Below are positions 17,153 to 25,981 of a DNA stretch of 43,545 nt, one piece after another. This stretch comes from Deltaproteobacteria bacterium (GTDB lineage Bacteria; SAR324; XYD2-FULL-50-16): positions 1-43,545 of the forward strand of contig JAOUME010000007.1 of the NCBI GenBank assembly GCA_029881655.1. Reading direction: 5' to 3'. The notes under the pieces are model-generated. The model did no database searches and was not told where the DNA came from. It saw only the letters and a program-made list of their open reading frames with translations. Position 1 is the stretch's first letter; every line of letters begins with the position of its first letter. The position numbers and the translations under genes are program-made.

Positions 17153-17982
17153 AATATTTATTTTTTCAGCTCTTACCGAAAAACCTGTTAAGCCGCCTGA
17201 TGGGAGTGCTCGCTGATATTAAATTCCCATCGCCTTTTTTGTTATCCATCATCAAGGCCTACAGCTACCTTTACGGTATTAATATGAATGAAATGGCCAA
17301 GTCGCCTAATGAATTAAAAAACTTCAACGAATTTTTCACCCGAAAGCTCAAACCTGAACTCAGACCGATTGACCCTGGTGAAAAAAGCGTTATCAGCCCT
17401 GTAGACGGAACTATCTCGGAATTCGGCGCGATCAAAGAGGGGCTCTTAACGCAAACCAAGGGAATCTTTTATACCCTAGAGGATTTAGTGGGGGAAAAGT
17501 ATTCCAAACTCTTCGAGCAGGGTTATTTCATCACGATCTATCTTAGTCCCGCGGATTATCACCGCATCCACACACCCGTTAGCGGGAAAGTCAGCAATTT
17601 CAATTATTTTTCAGGGAACCTCTGGCCGGTTAACCGGTTTGGGGTCGAGGAGATCGGCGCTCTCTTGGCGATCAACGAACGGATCGTAACCCCGATTAAA
17701 AACAAGGTCGGTATCGTTGGATTGGTCAAGGTAGGGGCGTTGGTCGTTGGAAAGATTACCCTCGATTATAGCGATATCAGTAGCAACTCAAAGGGTTTAA
17801 AATCTTTGCATTTGCCTGTCCTGCCCGAAAAAAACTATGATAAAGGTGACGAAATCGGGAAATTCATGCTAGGCAGTACCGTGATTCTTTTGTTTCAGAA
17901 AAACCAGTTTAAACCCGGTGAGCTTCATAGAGATAAAAAAATCCGTATGGGAGAAAAAATCGGCGAAATGATCAGCTCTTAA
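17149..17982 (+). CDS. psd: Phosphatidylserine decarboxylase proenzyme
   Basis: The 277-residue protein carries the motifs of the membrane-bound Psd class: F-N-E-F-F-T-R-K-L (59-67), S-P-V-D-G (83-87), D-Y-H-R-I-H (136-141) and the self-cleavage site L-G-S-T (241-244), where S243 becomes the pyruvoyl group. It makes phosphatidylethanolamine from phosphatidylserine at the inner membrane. The ATG overlaps the ftsH stop (ATGA), so the two are probably translated together. Its 3' end overlaps cheB on the other strand by 11 bases. Confidence 0.97.
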   Translation: MKYLFFQLLPKNLLSRLMGVLADIKFPSPFLLSIIKAYSYLYGINMNEMAKSPNELKNFNEFFTRKLKPELRPIDPGEKSVISPVDGTISEFGAIKEGLLTQTKGIFYTLEDLVGEKYSKLFEQGYFITIYLSPADYHRIHTPVSGKVSNFNYFSGNLWPVNRFGVEEIGALLAINERIVTPIKNKVGIVGLVKVGALVVGKITLDYSDISSNSKGLKSLHLPVLPEKNYDKGDEIGKFMLGSTVILLFQKNQFKPGELHRDKKIRMGEKIGEMISS

Positions 17983-19006
17983 GCATTTCGATCAAGGTCG
18001 AAGGAATCTTGTCCAATGACACGACTTTTCCAGCGCCTCCGTTTTCTACCGCTTCCTTAGGCATGCCATAAACAACGCAGGATGCTTCGTCCTGAGCAAT
18101 GGTCAAAGCTCCACTATTTCGCATCTCCAGCATTCCCTTAGCCCCATCAGCCCCCATCCCCGTCAAAATAACACCTATGGCGTTTTTACCCGCGCATTCG
18201 GCGGCTGAATGAAAGATCACATCGACCGAAGGACGGTGGCGGTTGACCAAAGGCCCTTTCTTGACTTCGACGAAGTACTGGCTTCCCTGTTTTTTCAACA
18301 ACATATGGTTATCCCCTGGCGCGATCAAGACCAGTCCGTTTCTTAAAATATCCCCGTTTTCGGCTTCCTTGACATCCAGTTCAAGGCATATTTGATTAAG
18401 ACGATCAGCAAACGATTTGGTGAAACCTTCGGGCATATGCTGGACGATTACGATGCCGGGGATCGTTCCAGGTAAGCCTTCCAATACATGTCTGATAGCT
18501 TCGGTTCCACCCGTCGAAGCGCCGATAACAATCACTTTTCCAGTAGCCAGGGATGAAGTTAATTGATGCTTGACCATCAAGGAAGAGGATTTTTGCTGTA
18601 AACGGGCTTTCGCACCGTGATAAAGCATATCGCATAGCTGACTGATAACCTTAGGCAAACGGTTAGCGACATCGTACTGAGGTTTTGGAAAAAGATCGAT
18701 GGCTCCCAACTCCAAGGCCTTGATACAAAGCTCCCGGTTATCATTTAAAAGCGAACTAATCACGATAATCGGAATTGGCCAATGTTTCATCAGCACTGAG
18801 ATGAACTCGAGACCGTTCATCCTGGGCATGTTCAAATCCAATGTTATGATATCTGGTTTTAACTCAATTATCATATCGCGAGCTTCATACGCATCTCCGG
18901 CCGTACCCAACACCTCAATCCTCGAATCTTTGGAAAATCCTTTTTGAAGGATGCTCCTGACTACTGCGGAGTCATCAACGATGATCACTTTCACCTTTTC
19001 GCTCAT
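17972..19006 (-). CDS. cheB: Chemotaxis response regulator protein-glutamate methylesterase CheB
   Basis: The 344-residue protein has a receiver domain (about 4-122) with phosphoacceptor D57 and a C-terminal CheB methylesterase domain (about 155-340). The catalytic triad is visible as S164 (G-A-S-T-G-G), H190 (V-Q-H-M-P) and D287 (G-M-G-A-D-G), matching E. coli CheB. It removes methyl groups from receptor glutamates when phosphorylated by CheA, giving adaptation. It is the last gene of the Che cluster and starts three bases after the cheD stop. Confidence 0.97.
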   Translation of the reverse strand: MSEKVKVIIVDDSAVVRSILQKGFSKDSRIEVLGTAGDAYEARDMIIELKPDIITLDLNMPRMNGLEFISVLMKHWPIPIIVISSLLNDNRELCIKALELGAIDLFPKPQYDVANRLPKVISQLCDMLYHGAKARLQQKSSSLMVKHQLTSSLATGKVIVIGASTGGTEAIRHVLEGLPGTIPGIVIVQHMPEGFTKSFADRLNQICLELDVKEAENGDILRNGLVLIAPGDNHMLLKKQGSQYFVEVKKGPLVNRHRPSVDVIFHSAAECAGKNAIGVILTGMGADGAKGMLEMRNSGALTIAQDEASCVVYGMPKEAVENGGAGKVVSLDKIPSTLIEMLKS

Positions 19007-19009
19007 CTT

Positions 19010-19531
19010 TTATGCCTTTATCTCGTTAAGTTCCTTTTCAAAGTTAAACTGACCCAAGTAATTGTGAACAATCTTTCCCGTACGAACGTCAAATTGAATT
19101 TTTCTTCCCGTATGACCGCCAATATCCCTTCCGGTTATTTCCAATTTCAATTTACCCAATACTTTTAAGGTGATCTCAATATTTCTGTCACCCACATTCA
19201 CTCCTCCCTTAAAACCGTACTTCGCCATTCCGTTCGCTCCGCCAAAAATCTTGGCCTGTATAAACCGGGGGTAACAACCCTCCTCCCTTAGCATATCATA
19301 CAGAACGTAGGTCGCTACATTGCCGTACCGAGTCGAAATCGGTTGATCATCTGGATTGACCGGCAACATTACATGGTTCATCCCGCCGATTTGCCTCTTG
19401 CTGTCCCACAAACAAACCGCGACGCAAGAGCCCAAAACCGTGTTGATAACCATATCCTCCTTGCTGATGAAAATCTCACCAGGATGAAGATGGTAGCTCT
19501 TCTTTTTAATTAAAAAAACACTACTACCCAT
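19010..19531 (-). CDS. cheD: Chemoreceptor glutamine deamidase CheD
   Basis: The 173-residue protein shows the CheD signature G-S-C36-V and a downstream G-G-M-N-H53-V-M-L-P, giving the catalytic Cys and His. It deamidates Gln to Glu in chemoreceptor signalling helices; in many species it also binds CheC, but no cheC is present in this window. The start overlaps the last bases of the receiver gene by eight bases, showing tight coupling. The presence of CheD, CheB and CheR together implies classical receptor-methylation adaptation even though no receptor gene is nearby. Confidence 0.95.
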   Translation of the reverse strand: MGSSVFLIKKKSYHLHPGEIFISKEDMVINTVLGSCVAVCLWDSKRQIGGMNHVMLPVNPDDQPISTRYGNVATYVLYDMLREEGCYPRFIQAKIFGGANGMAKYGFKGGVNVGDRNIEITLKVLGKLKLEITGRDIGGHTGRKIQFDVRTGKIVHNYLGQFNFEKELNEIKA

Positions 19532-19892
19532 TTAAAAGTTCCTCAATCTTATCCAAGAGGATATTCGCTCTAAAGGGTTTTGTCATATAAGCGTCCGCTC
19601 CGACAGAAAAGCCTTCCTCCTCATCTTGTTTTCTTCCTTTGGCCGTCAGAAGAATAATTTTGATTTTTTTTGTTTTTTCGTCACTCTTCAGCCTTTTGCA
19701 GACTTCATAGCCGGTGATATCCGGCATCATAATATCCAGCACGATCAACTCAGGTGGGTCTTTTTCCACACTTTGAATCGCTTCGGTACCATTGCTGGCG
19801 TTTTGTACCTGATAGCCTTTGAATTCCAAGCGAAAAGCAACCAAATCCCTGATTTTTTTTTCATCATCCACTATAAGAACCTTTCTACTCAT
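19524..19892 (-). CDS. Single-domain response regulator (CheY-position receiver)
   Basis: From the ATG at 19892 the protein has 122 residues: a lone receiver with the acidic pair at D9-D10, phosphoacceptor D53, the T85 of I-L-L-T-A and K105 of T-K-P-F. A strong Shine-Dalgarno (AAAGGAGG) just upstream fixes the ATG; an in-frame TTG one codon earlier is less likely. The sequence looks more like a PhoB/PilH-type receiver than motor-binding CheY, so I do not name it cheY. It is the likely output or phosphate sink for one or both CheA kinases or for the adjacent histidine kinase. Confidence 0.93.
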   Translation of the reverse strand: MSRKVLIVDDEKKIRDLVAFRLEFKGYQVQNASNGTEAIQSVEKDPPELIVLDIMMPDITGYEVCKRLKSDEKTKKIKIILLTAKGRKQDEEEGFSVGADAYMTKPFRANILLDKIEELLNG

Positions 19893-19920
19893 CAAACCTC
19901 CTTTATGCCATCGTTAACAA

Positions 19921-20733
19921 TTATTTTTGATAAATCGCGGGTTGCAAATATTTAAGGGATGTTTTAATACCGCTTAAACTTTCCGCATTTCCAATAATAA
20001 ATATACCACCTGCCGTTAGCTGCCTGGCAAGTCGTTCGACTAGACGTTCTCTCGTTTCCTTATCGAAATAGATCATCACATTGCGACACAATATCACGTC
20101 AAATTGAGCTTTCAGGGGAAAAGGTTCCATCAGGTTCAGACGGCGAAAAGAAACCAACTCCTTTAATTGCTCCTTCACCATGTAGTACCCATTCCATTGG
20201 TTATGTCCTTTATAGAAATATTTTTTTAACTGCGCGACCGGAATCGGTCGGACCAGTTCTTCCGAATATACACCAGCTTCAGCCTCGGCCAAAACCTTGG
20301 TCGAAATATCCGTCGCCAGAATCTTAATGTCTTTGTCTTTTGCGTCGCGAAGATGCTCCAATATCGTAATCGCCCAAGTATAGGCTTCCTCTCCGCTCGA
20401 ACTCGCTGCGCTCCATAACCTGATCTTGTTTTTCCTTTCCAGCCGCGGATAGACATTATTTTTTAAAAACTCAAAATGGACCGACTCCCGGAAAAAATCA
20501 GTCTTATTAGTAGAAATGACGTTTAACATCTGGCTGAACTCATCGTGATGATCAGGATGCGTCACATATTCTCGGTATTTTTTATAAGAAATGATGTTTA
20601 AAGCCACCATCCTCTTTCTGAGACGCGTCATCAAGAGTTGTTTCTTGTTATCGGTAAAGTTGATACCACAAGTATCATAAATCAAGCGTTGATACTGATT
20701 GTACTCAGCGTCCGACATTGCTGTTTCGATCAT
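19921..20733 (-). CDS. cheR: Chemotaxis protein methyltransferase CheR
   Basis: The 270-residue protein has the CheR N-terminal helical domain and the S-adenosylmethionine-dependent methyltransferase domain. Landmarks are T-N-K-T-D-F-F-R-E (75-83), W-S-A-A-S-S-S-G-E-E (107-116), A-T-D-I-S (140-144) and I-L-C-R-N-V-M-I-Y-F-D (214-224). It methylates receptor glutamates, opposing CheB. Its ATG overlaps the stop of the upstream histidine kinase gene as ATGA, indicating that the kinase and CheR are made together. Confidence 0.96.
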   Translation of the reverse strand: MIETAMSDAEYNQYQRLIYDTCGINFTDNKKQLLMTRLRKRMVALNIISYKKYREYVTHPDHHDEFSQMLNVISTNKTDFFRESVHFEFLKNNVYPRLERKNKIRLWSAASSSGEEAYTWAITILEHLRDAKDKDIKILATDISTKVLAEAEAGVYSEELVRPIPVAQLKKYFYKGHNQWNGYYMVKEQLKELVSFRRLNLMEPFPLKAQFDVILCRNVMIYFDKETRERLVERLARQLTAGGIFIIGNAESLSGIKTSLKYLQPAIYQK

Positions 20734-23048
20734 GTGGTCTCTAACCTCTTTCCAATTTTATATGGCAGGCGGAATTTAAAAACCGCTCCATTAGAATTAT
20801 TTTCAGCCCAGATTGTCCCCATATGCCCTTCGATGATCTTCTTGGAAATGGTTAATCCCAAACCAGTGCCTTTAGCATTATAACCGCTTCTTTTGATTTG
20901 CTGAAATTTTAGAAATATATCACTTAATTTCTCAACTGGGATACCCGGTCCCTGATCTCTGATGGAAACCGTAAAATCATCAGCCCCCTGCTCTACCCCA
21001 ATCTCGATCTTTCCATTATCAGGAGAGTGTTTAATCGCGTTGCCCAAAAGATTAACCAATGCCTGGGTTATTCGGTCTCCGTCTCCGTAAAATTGTATGT
21101 CCACAGGATTGTAATTTATTGTAATATTATTATCTTCTGTCAACAACCCTCCAACTGAGTGGATCGACCTCTTTATTTCGTCATCCAATTTAGTTTTTCT
21201 AAAATCGAACTCGACAGGTCCGGATGTCATTGTCGATAGATCCAGGATATTTTCGATCAATTGATTCAACCGTTCTGATTCTTCTATTATAATATAGCAA
21301 AACTTCTTTTTTTGTCCATCATCCAAATCGCATTCGGCGATCGTATCCGCATAACCCAGGATCGACGCGATCGGTGTTCTCAATTCGTGAGAGACCGTCG
21401 CTAAAAAATCGTCCTTTAACCTATCAAGACTTTTTAACTCTCCAAGCGCTTTTTCAAGACGATCATTGGCGTTTTTCAAATCCCTAACCCTTTCCTGCAC
21501 CTTCTGTTCGAGTCCATTTTTAGTGTTAATCAATTCTTCTTCGATCTTTTTTCTATCTGAAATATCTTCTTTTATCGCCAAATAATTAGTGATTTCTCCA
21601 TCGACGTTCCTTAAGGGAGAGATTGAAGCGACCTCCCAGTAATACTCTCCGTTTTTTTTCTTATTGTAGAGCTCCCCTCTCCAAGTCTGCCCCCTTAATA
21701 ACGTTTGCCATAACCCCTCATAGACTTCTTTTGCCATTTTCCCTGAACTGAAAATTCTTGGATTTCCCCCAATAACTTCCTCGGCTGAGTACCCTGTCTC
21801 CTCACAGAAATAGGGATTGACATACTCAATCACGGCATCGGTGTTAGTGATGATGACAGACACGGGACTCTGATCCACCACCTGAGATAGGGTCGCGATC
21901 ACTTCCGCGTCAGCTTTCTTTTGCGTTAGGTCCTTCACTAAAAAAACAACCCCTTCTCGCCCTTCCAATTCGCTAGCTAAGACATTCCCCGAACACAAAA
22001 CAGGTACTTGCTTGCCCTTTTTAGTCAACCAAATCGTCTCGAAGGTTTTATCCTGACTTTTTAGACTCGCCGAATCCCAACATAGATCAATATACCTCTG
22101 TTCTTTTTCTTTAAAAAATTCATCGAACTTCATCCCCATCAAGTCGGTTTTATCAGCGTCCAACATTTTCAAACCAGCGGGGTTAACCCTACTTACCTTT
22201 TTATCCAAAGTAAAAACGATCAGTGTATCATAAAGGGAATTGATGATATCTTCGGTCTGTTCATTCACACGCGACAAATTTCTCATCATCGCGTTTCGGG
22301 ACTCCATGATCAGCCCCAATTCATCGTTGTGGATATCAGAATCATCGATATAGGAGAATTTGGAAGACTGGCTAGACTCCAGGTTTTTTGAAATGATAAG
22401 ACGGATCGGTCGATGAATCCGGTAATAATAATGAATCCATGTTAATGCCGATAAAAAACCCCCAAAAAAGATCATGACGATAAAAAATTGAAAAAAATCA
22501 TCAAATTCCTTGATGATTAGCGAATTATATGAAAACCGCAGACCGATAACAAAATAATGGTCCTTATTCATTGTATTCGTATAAAAAGGCTCGAATACCA
22601 ATATTTCTTTACTGTTAATTCGATAACTCCCTTCCTCGCCGGCGATCATTTTTTTAACCAATTTGGATGGATATTCATCGTTGATACTTTTAGATTTATT
22701 AATTGTTACTGGCTCTCCTTTGGAGTAAAAAAGGAGATAGTTGCCTTCCTGATCCAAAACAAAAAAGCTTTCGCTTTGCCTCTTAAGATAAAATAATTTC
22801 TCAGGAAGATTATTCAGGTAAGGCGTGAAATTACCATCCTCTGAGGACATAAGTCTTTCGTGGAAATGAAAAGCTGTTTTATGCATGATCATCTTCGATT
22901 TGGCTTCGAGATATTCACCCTGAATATCAACCAGAAGATACCGACCAAACCAACCCATCAAAAGCAGAGGGATCGATAAGAGCAAAAGCTGAAAGAGTAA
23001 TAAATTTCTAAAAATCCAACTCTTATTTAATATTTTAACGAGCTTCAT
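20730..23048 (-). CDS. Membrane PAS-domain sensor histidine kinase
   Basis: The 772-residue protein has TM1 (about 13-31), a periplasmic sensing region of about 150 residues, TM2 (about 186-206), a HAMP-like linker, two PAS domains (about 262-375 and 383-500, the second with a PAC region), a coiled coil (500-545) and a histidine kinase core. H554 (S-H-E-L-R-T-P) is the phosphorylation site; the N-box N-L-L-G-N670, G1 D-Q-G-P-G-I (698-703) and G2 G-T-G-L-G-L (727-732) are intact. It is embedded between cheA1 and cheR with a 4-base overlap into cheR. It may phosphorylate the nearby lone receiver, linking a two-component input to the chemosensory array; that link is inferred. Confidence 0.93.
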   Translation of the reverse strand: MKLVKILNKSWIFRNLLLFQLLLLSIPLLLMGWFGRYLLVDIQGEYLEAKSKMIMHKTAFHFHERLMSSEDGNFTPYLNNLPEKLFYLKRQSESFFVLDQEGNYLLFYSKGEPVTINKSKSINDEYPSKLVKKMIAGEEGSYRINSKEILVFEPFYTNTMNKDHYFVIGLRFSYNSLIIKEFDDFFQFFIVMIFFGGFLSALTWIHYYYRIHRPIRLIISKNLESSQSSKFSYIDDSDIHNDELGLIMESRNAMMRNLSRVNEQTEDIINSLYDTLIVFTLDKKVSRVNPAGLKMLDADKTDLMGMKFDEFFKEKEQRYIDLCWDSASLKSQDKTFETIWLTKKGKQVPVLCSGNVLASELEGREGVVFLVKDLTQKKADAEVIATLSQVVDQSPVSVIITNTDAVIEYVNPYFCEETGYSAEEVIGGNPRIFSSGKMAKEVYEGLWQTLLRGQTWRGELYNKKKNGEYYWEVASISPLRNVDGEITNYLAIKEDISDRKKIEEELINTKNGLEQKVQERVRDLKNANDRLEKALGELKSLDRLKDDFLATVSHELRTPIASILGYADTIAECDLDDGQKKKFCYIIIEESERLNQLIENILDLSTMTSGPVEFDFRKTKLDDEIKRSIHSVGGLLTEDNNITINYNPVDIQFYGDGDRITQALVNLLGNAIKHSPDNGKIEIGVEQGADDFTVSIRDQGPGIPVEKLSDIFLKFQQIKRSGYNAKGTGLGLTISKKIIEGHMGTIWAENNSNGAVFKFRLPYKIGKRLETT

Positions 23049-23060
23049 TAACTTAATATT

Positions 23061-25220
23061 TTAATTCTGGTTTTTCCAGGCATTAACGATGGACTTCGTA
23101 TCCATTATCAACCCAAAGCGACCGTTTCCTAATATCGCTCCTCCGCTGATACCGATTAGACCGTCCAGATGGTCCTTTAAGCTTTCCACCACAACCTGTT
23201 GTTGAGACAGCAACTCATCGGCCAGCAAACCATAAGGCTTGTCTTGCTCCCGAACCACAAAAATCACCTTTTTGGTAATATCGATTTCATCGACCGGGAT
23301 ATTAAACACTTTGCCCAATTTAACGATCGGCATGGCCTGATCCCGATAAATCACAAACTCGTCGTTCTCATCTTTAGCTCGTTTGATATCTCCTTTTAAA
23401 ACGCTAAAGGTATGTTCCACCGTAAATATCGGGAAAATAGCAAACGTTTTGCCTATTCTGGCGACCAACCCATCGATAATCGACGTGCTGGTCATGATCG
23501 GCAGATGAATCATGAAGCAGGTTCCTTTGCCTTTTTCGCTTTCAATGATAATTCTTCCGCCCATTTTAATGATTGCGGTTTTAACCACATCCATCCCGAC
23601 ACCCCTTCCAGAAACATCTGATATCTCATCGGCGGTAGAAAACCCTGGTTGAAAAATCTGTTCAAAAATTTCCTGGTCTGTTAATTCCGCATCCGGTGCA
23701 AGCAAACCCTTCTCTGTCGCTTTTTTTAATATTTTTTCTTTGTCGAGACCCTTACCATCATCTGAAATCATTAAAATAATCTTATCGCTGGTCAATTTAA
23801 TACTGACCTTAATCAATCCTGACAGGGCCTTGCCGACGCGAATCCTGTCATCTGGGAGTTCAATACCGTGATCAACCGAATTTCTGATCATGTGGATTAA
23901 AAAATTTGACAGGGTCTCGAAGGTGTTTTTATGAATCTCGATTTGTTCACCGACCGTTTCAAAAGCCACCTTTTTATTTTTCTTTTTGGCCAAGTCCATC
24001 ACCAGTCTCTGAAGCCTCTTAAAGATGCCCACCATTGGAAGCATATGGGTATCGGCGACTTTGGTCCTGAGATTATCAGTAACACGAATGAGATTTTCAA
24101 TCTTGTTTCTGGTGCTGAAATGAGCGTTGTGAATGGTCGGGTCCTCCTTGATAGCGTTCATCAGCACCGTCAACTCACCAATCATGCTGTAGAGTTCTTC
24201 CATCTTGGTCGTGGATATCCGAATGGAATCTTCCTTGTTTTCTTGAGTACTTGCTTGGGCTGCCGATTGATCAGACACAAAATTCTTCTTGACCGAATCC
24301 AAATCCAAATCCTGAATGCTTTTTCCCTCAATCAGGTTTTCAATCCCTTTCAAAAGAGGCTCAAGCTGGATCACGGCAGGAAAACGAGGTTTTTTATCTT
24401 TTGACTGCTCCAGCTTCATGCTGAGGTTGCTAAACAGAAGCCTTATCATATCAACCACACGTAATGTGGTTCTGATAATCGTCTGAGATAATATATCAGG
24501 GTTGGAGCGTACATGATCTAAAAGATTTTCACCTGCGTGGCTGATATGCTGAATCGAATTTAACCCCAAAAAGGAAGCCGTCCCCTTAATGCTGTGCAGG
24601 TGACGAAAAATACTATCGATATCCAAATTTTTGGGATCGTCTTCCGCCGATAACAGCTTATCCTCAATCTCCTCCATAGGGTCTAACGCTTCCTGTATGA
24701 AATCCTCGATGATAACCCGGTTTTCAGCGTCCGTAGTTCCAAAATCAAAAAAGGTCACTTCCTTGAAAACCTTGTCCACCGTCGCGCGTTCCTTTTCAGA
24801 AAGAACCCTTTTTTCCTCTTTTTCTGAAACAAACATCTGATAGATGCCGTTGACCAGTTCAAATTCCTGCTCAGAAAAGCCTTTCTCCAGACCCTCCTCT
24901 GAATCCAACGCAGTTTCGATTACCTCAAAAATATTTAAGGCATAACTTAATCCCGTGAAATGGCTTTCACCTCCGGCTTCAACCGATTTTAATATATTTT
25001 CAAGCTTACCGAAGGAACTTCCTAGGTTTTCTAGCTTATGAATCGAACAGGATTTTCTGATTTCCAGGAGGATCGGTGTGATTTCCTTAAGATCTGGCGG
25101 TGTCGAACTGAAAATATCAAGCTTGGTAAAAATAATTTTGAGGCTCTTTAATTGGGGCAGGACATCTTCCAACTCCTTGACTACAGTCTTTAATTTCGCA
25201 TCCTTTGCCATTGTTTCCAT
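23061..25220 (-). CDS. cheA: Chemotaxis histidine kinase CheA1
   Basis: The 719-residue protein contains an extra N-terminal helical region (about 1-150), the P1 phosphotransfer domain with H209 in L-H-S-I-K-G-T-A, no clear CheY-binding P2, a P3 dimerisation region (about 333-395), the P4 kinase domain (N447 of R-N-S-V-D-H-G, G1 D-D-G-K-G-L at 487-492, then G-R-G-V-G-M-D at 538-544) and a C-terminal CheW-like P5 (about 580-715). All kinase motifs are intact. The extra N-terminal region is shared with CheA2. Two ATGs three codons apart (25220 and 25211) are both possible. The gap to cheW is 189 bases, unusually long for this cluster. Confidence 0.96.
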   Translation of the reverse strand: METMAKDAKLKTVVKELEDVLPQLKSLKIIFTKLDIFSSTPPDLKEITPILLEIRKSCSIHKLENLGSSFGKLENILKSVEAGGESHFTGLSYALNIFEVIETALDSEEGLEKGFSEQEFELVNGIYQMFVSEKEEKRVLSEKERATVDKVFKEVTFFDFGTTDAENRVIIEDFIQEALDPMEEIEDKLLSAEDDPKNLDIDSIFRHLHSIKGTASFLGLNSIQHISHAGENLLDHVRSNPDILSQTIIRTTLRVVDMIRLLFSNLSMKLEQSKDKKPRFPAVIQLEPLLKGIENLIEGKSIQDLDLDSVKKNFVSDQSAAQASTQENKEDSIRISTTKMEELYSMIGELTVLMNAIKEDPTIHNAHFSTRNKIENLIRVTDNLRTKVADTHMLPMVGIFKRLQRLVMDLAKKKNKKVAFETVGEQIEIHKNTFETLSNFLIHMIRNSVDHGIELPDDRIRVGKALSGLIKVSIKLTSDKIILMISDDGKGLDKEKILKKATEKGLLAPDAELTDQEIFEQIFQPGFSTADEISDVSGRGVGMDVVKTAIIKMGGRIIIESEKGKGTCFMIHLPIMTSTSIIDGLVARIGKTFAIFPIFTVEHTFSVLKGDIKRAKDENDEFVIYRDQAMPIVKLGKVFNIPVDEIDITKKVIFVVREQDKPYGLLADELLSQQQVVVESLKDHLDGLIGISGGAILGNGRFGLIMDTKSIVNAWKNQN

Positions 25221-25409
25221 CCCTTGTAATCATAAACAAAAAAGACAACTAAAAAATCACCAATTAACTTTAAAGTCTTGTTGCCTGCCATGCTTAATCG
25301 GGTATAACAACACTCTTGTGATAGTATCTAGTTACAAAGGAGGAGCCGTCACAATCAACTTTCCCTATGATCCACAACAATTTAATTACATCCGCAAAAA
25401 CAAATTTCC

Positions 25410-25898
25410 TTACACGCTTTCAGGCTTGCTAATCAAAACCAATTCTTCGTTAGTCAATATTTTTGCCATATCCAATACGATTATCACCCTTTTATCCAGT
25501 TTGGCCATCCCACGGATAAAAACCGTATTGATATTAGAACCGAGATCTGGACTATCTTCAAATTCGGCTTCGTCAATGGTGACAACACCCACTAAAAAAT
25601 CGACAATTGTGCCGGTTAATTTCCCTTGTATATCCACAACAACAATGCAGGATTCGCTGGAGGGTTTCCTTTGTTCCATCCTGAATTTCAATCTTAGATC
25701 AATGACCGGAATAATTTTCCCCCTAAGATTAATCACTCCCTTCATAAAATCTGGAGTCTGAGGTACAGGATCGATTTCCAGCATCCCCACTACCTCCCTG
25801 GCCTCAAGGATCTGTATCCCATATTCTTGCTCACCAATTAAAAATGTTAGTAACTTACCGCCTGATTCTTCAAACAGCTGATTTCCACTTTCGCTCAT
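25410..25898 (-). CDS. cheW: Chemotaxis coupling protein CheW
   Basis: From the ATG at 25898 the protein has 162 residues and is a single CheW domain: L-L-T-F-L-I-G-E-Q-E-Y-G-I near residue 17, then R-E-V-V-G-M, the F-M-K-G-V-I-N-L-R-G-K-I-I-P-V-I-D-L core, and a C-terminal V-I-I-V-L-D-M segment. The start is set by a strong Shine-Dalgarno (AAAGGAG) seven bases upstream; an earlier ATG at 25925 lacks one. CheW bridges receptors to CheA. It is the only CheW here for two CheA kinases, so it could serve both. Confidence 0.96.
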   Translation of the reverse strand: MSESGNQLFEESGGKLLTFLIGEQEYGIQILEAREVVGMLEIDPVPQTPDFMKGVINLRGKIIPVIDLRLKFRMEQRKPSSESCIVVVDIQGKLTGTIVDFLVGVVTIDEAEFEDSPDLGSNINTVFIRGMAKLDKRVIIVLDMAKILTNEELVLISKPESV

Positions 25899-25981
25899 AA
25901 ATCTCCTTTCGAGAATATTTTCCAAGTAATCTATAACTTGTAAGATAAATTATACGAAATTACGCTATTATTTACAAATAG

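Noticed and set aside
23931-24404. 157-codon plus-strand open frame inside cheA1
   Set aside because: Antisense to a well-conserved CheA region; composition is that expected from the complementary frame.
25078-25761. 227-codon open frame on the plus strand across cheW and cheA1
   Set aside because: It mostly lies antisense to the conserved CheW and CheA coding regions. Only the intergenic part (25318-25409) looks protein-like and is reported as a finding.
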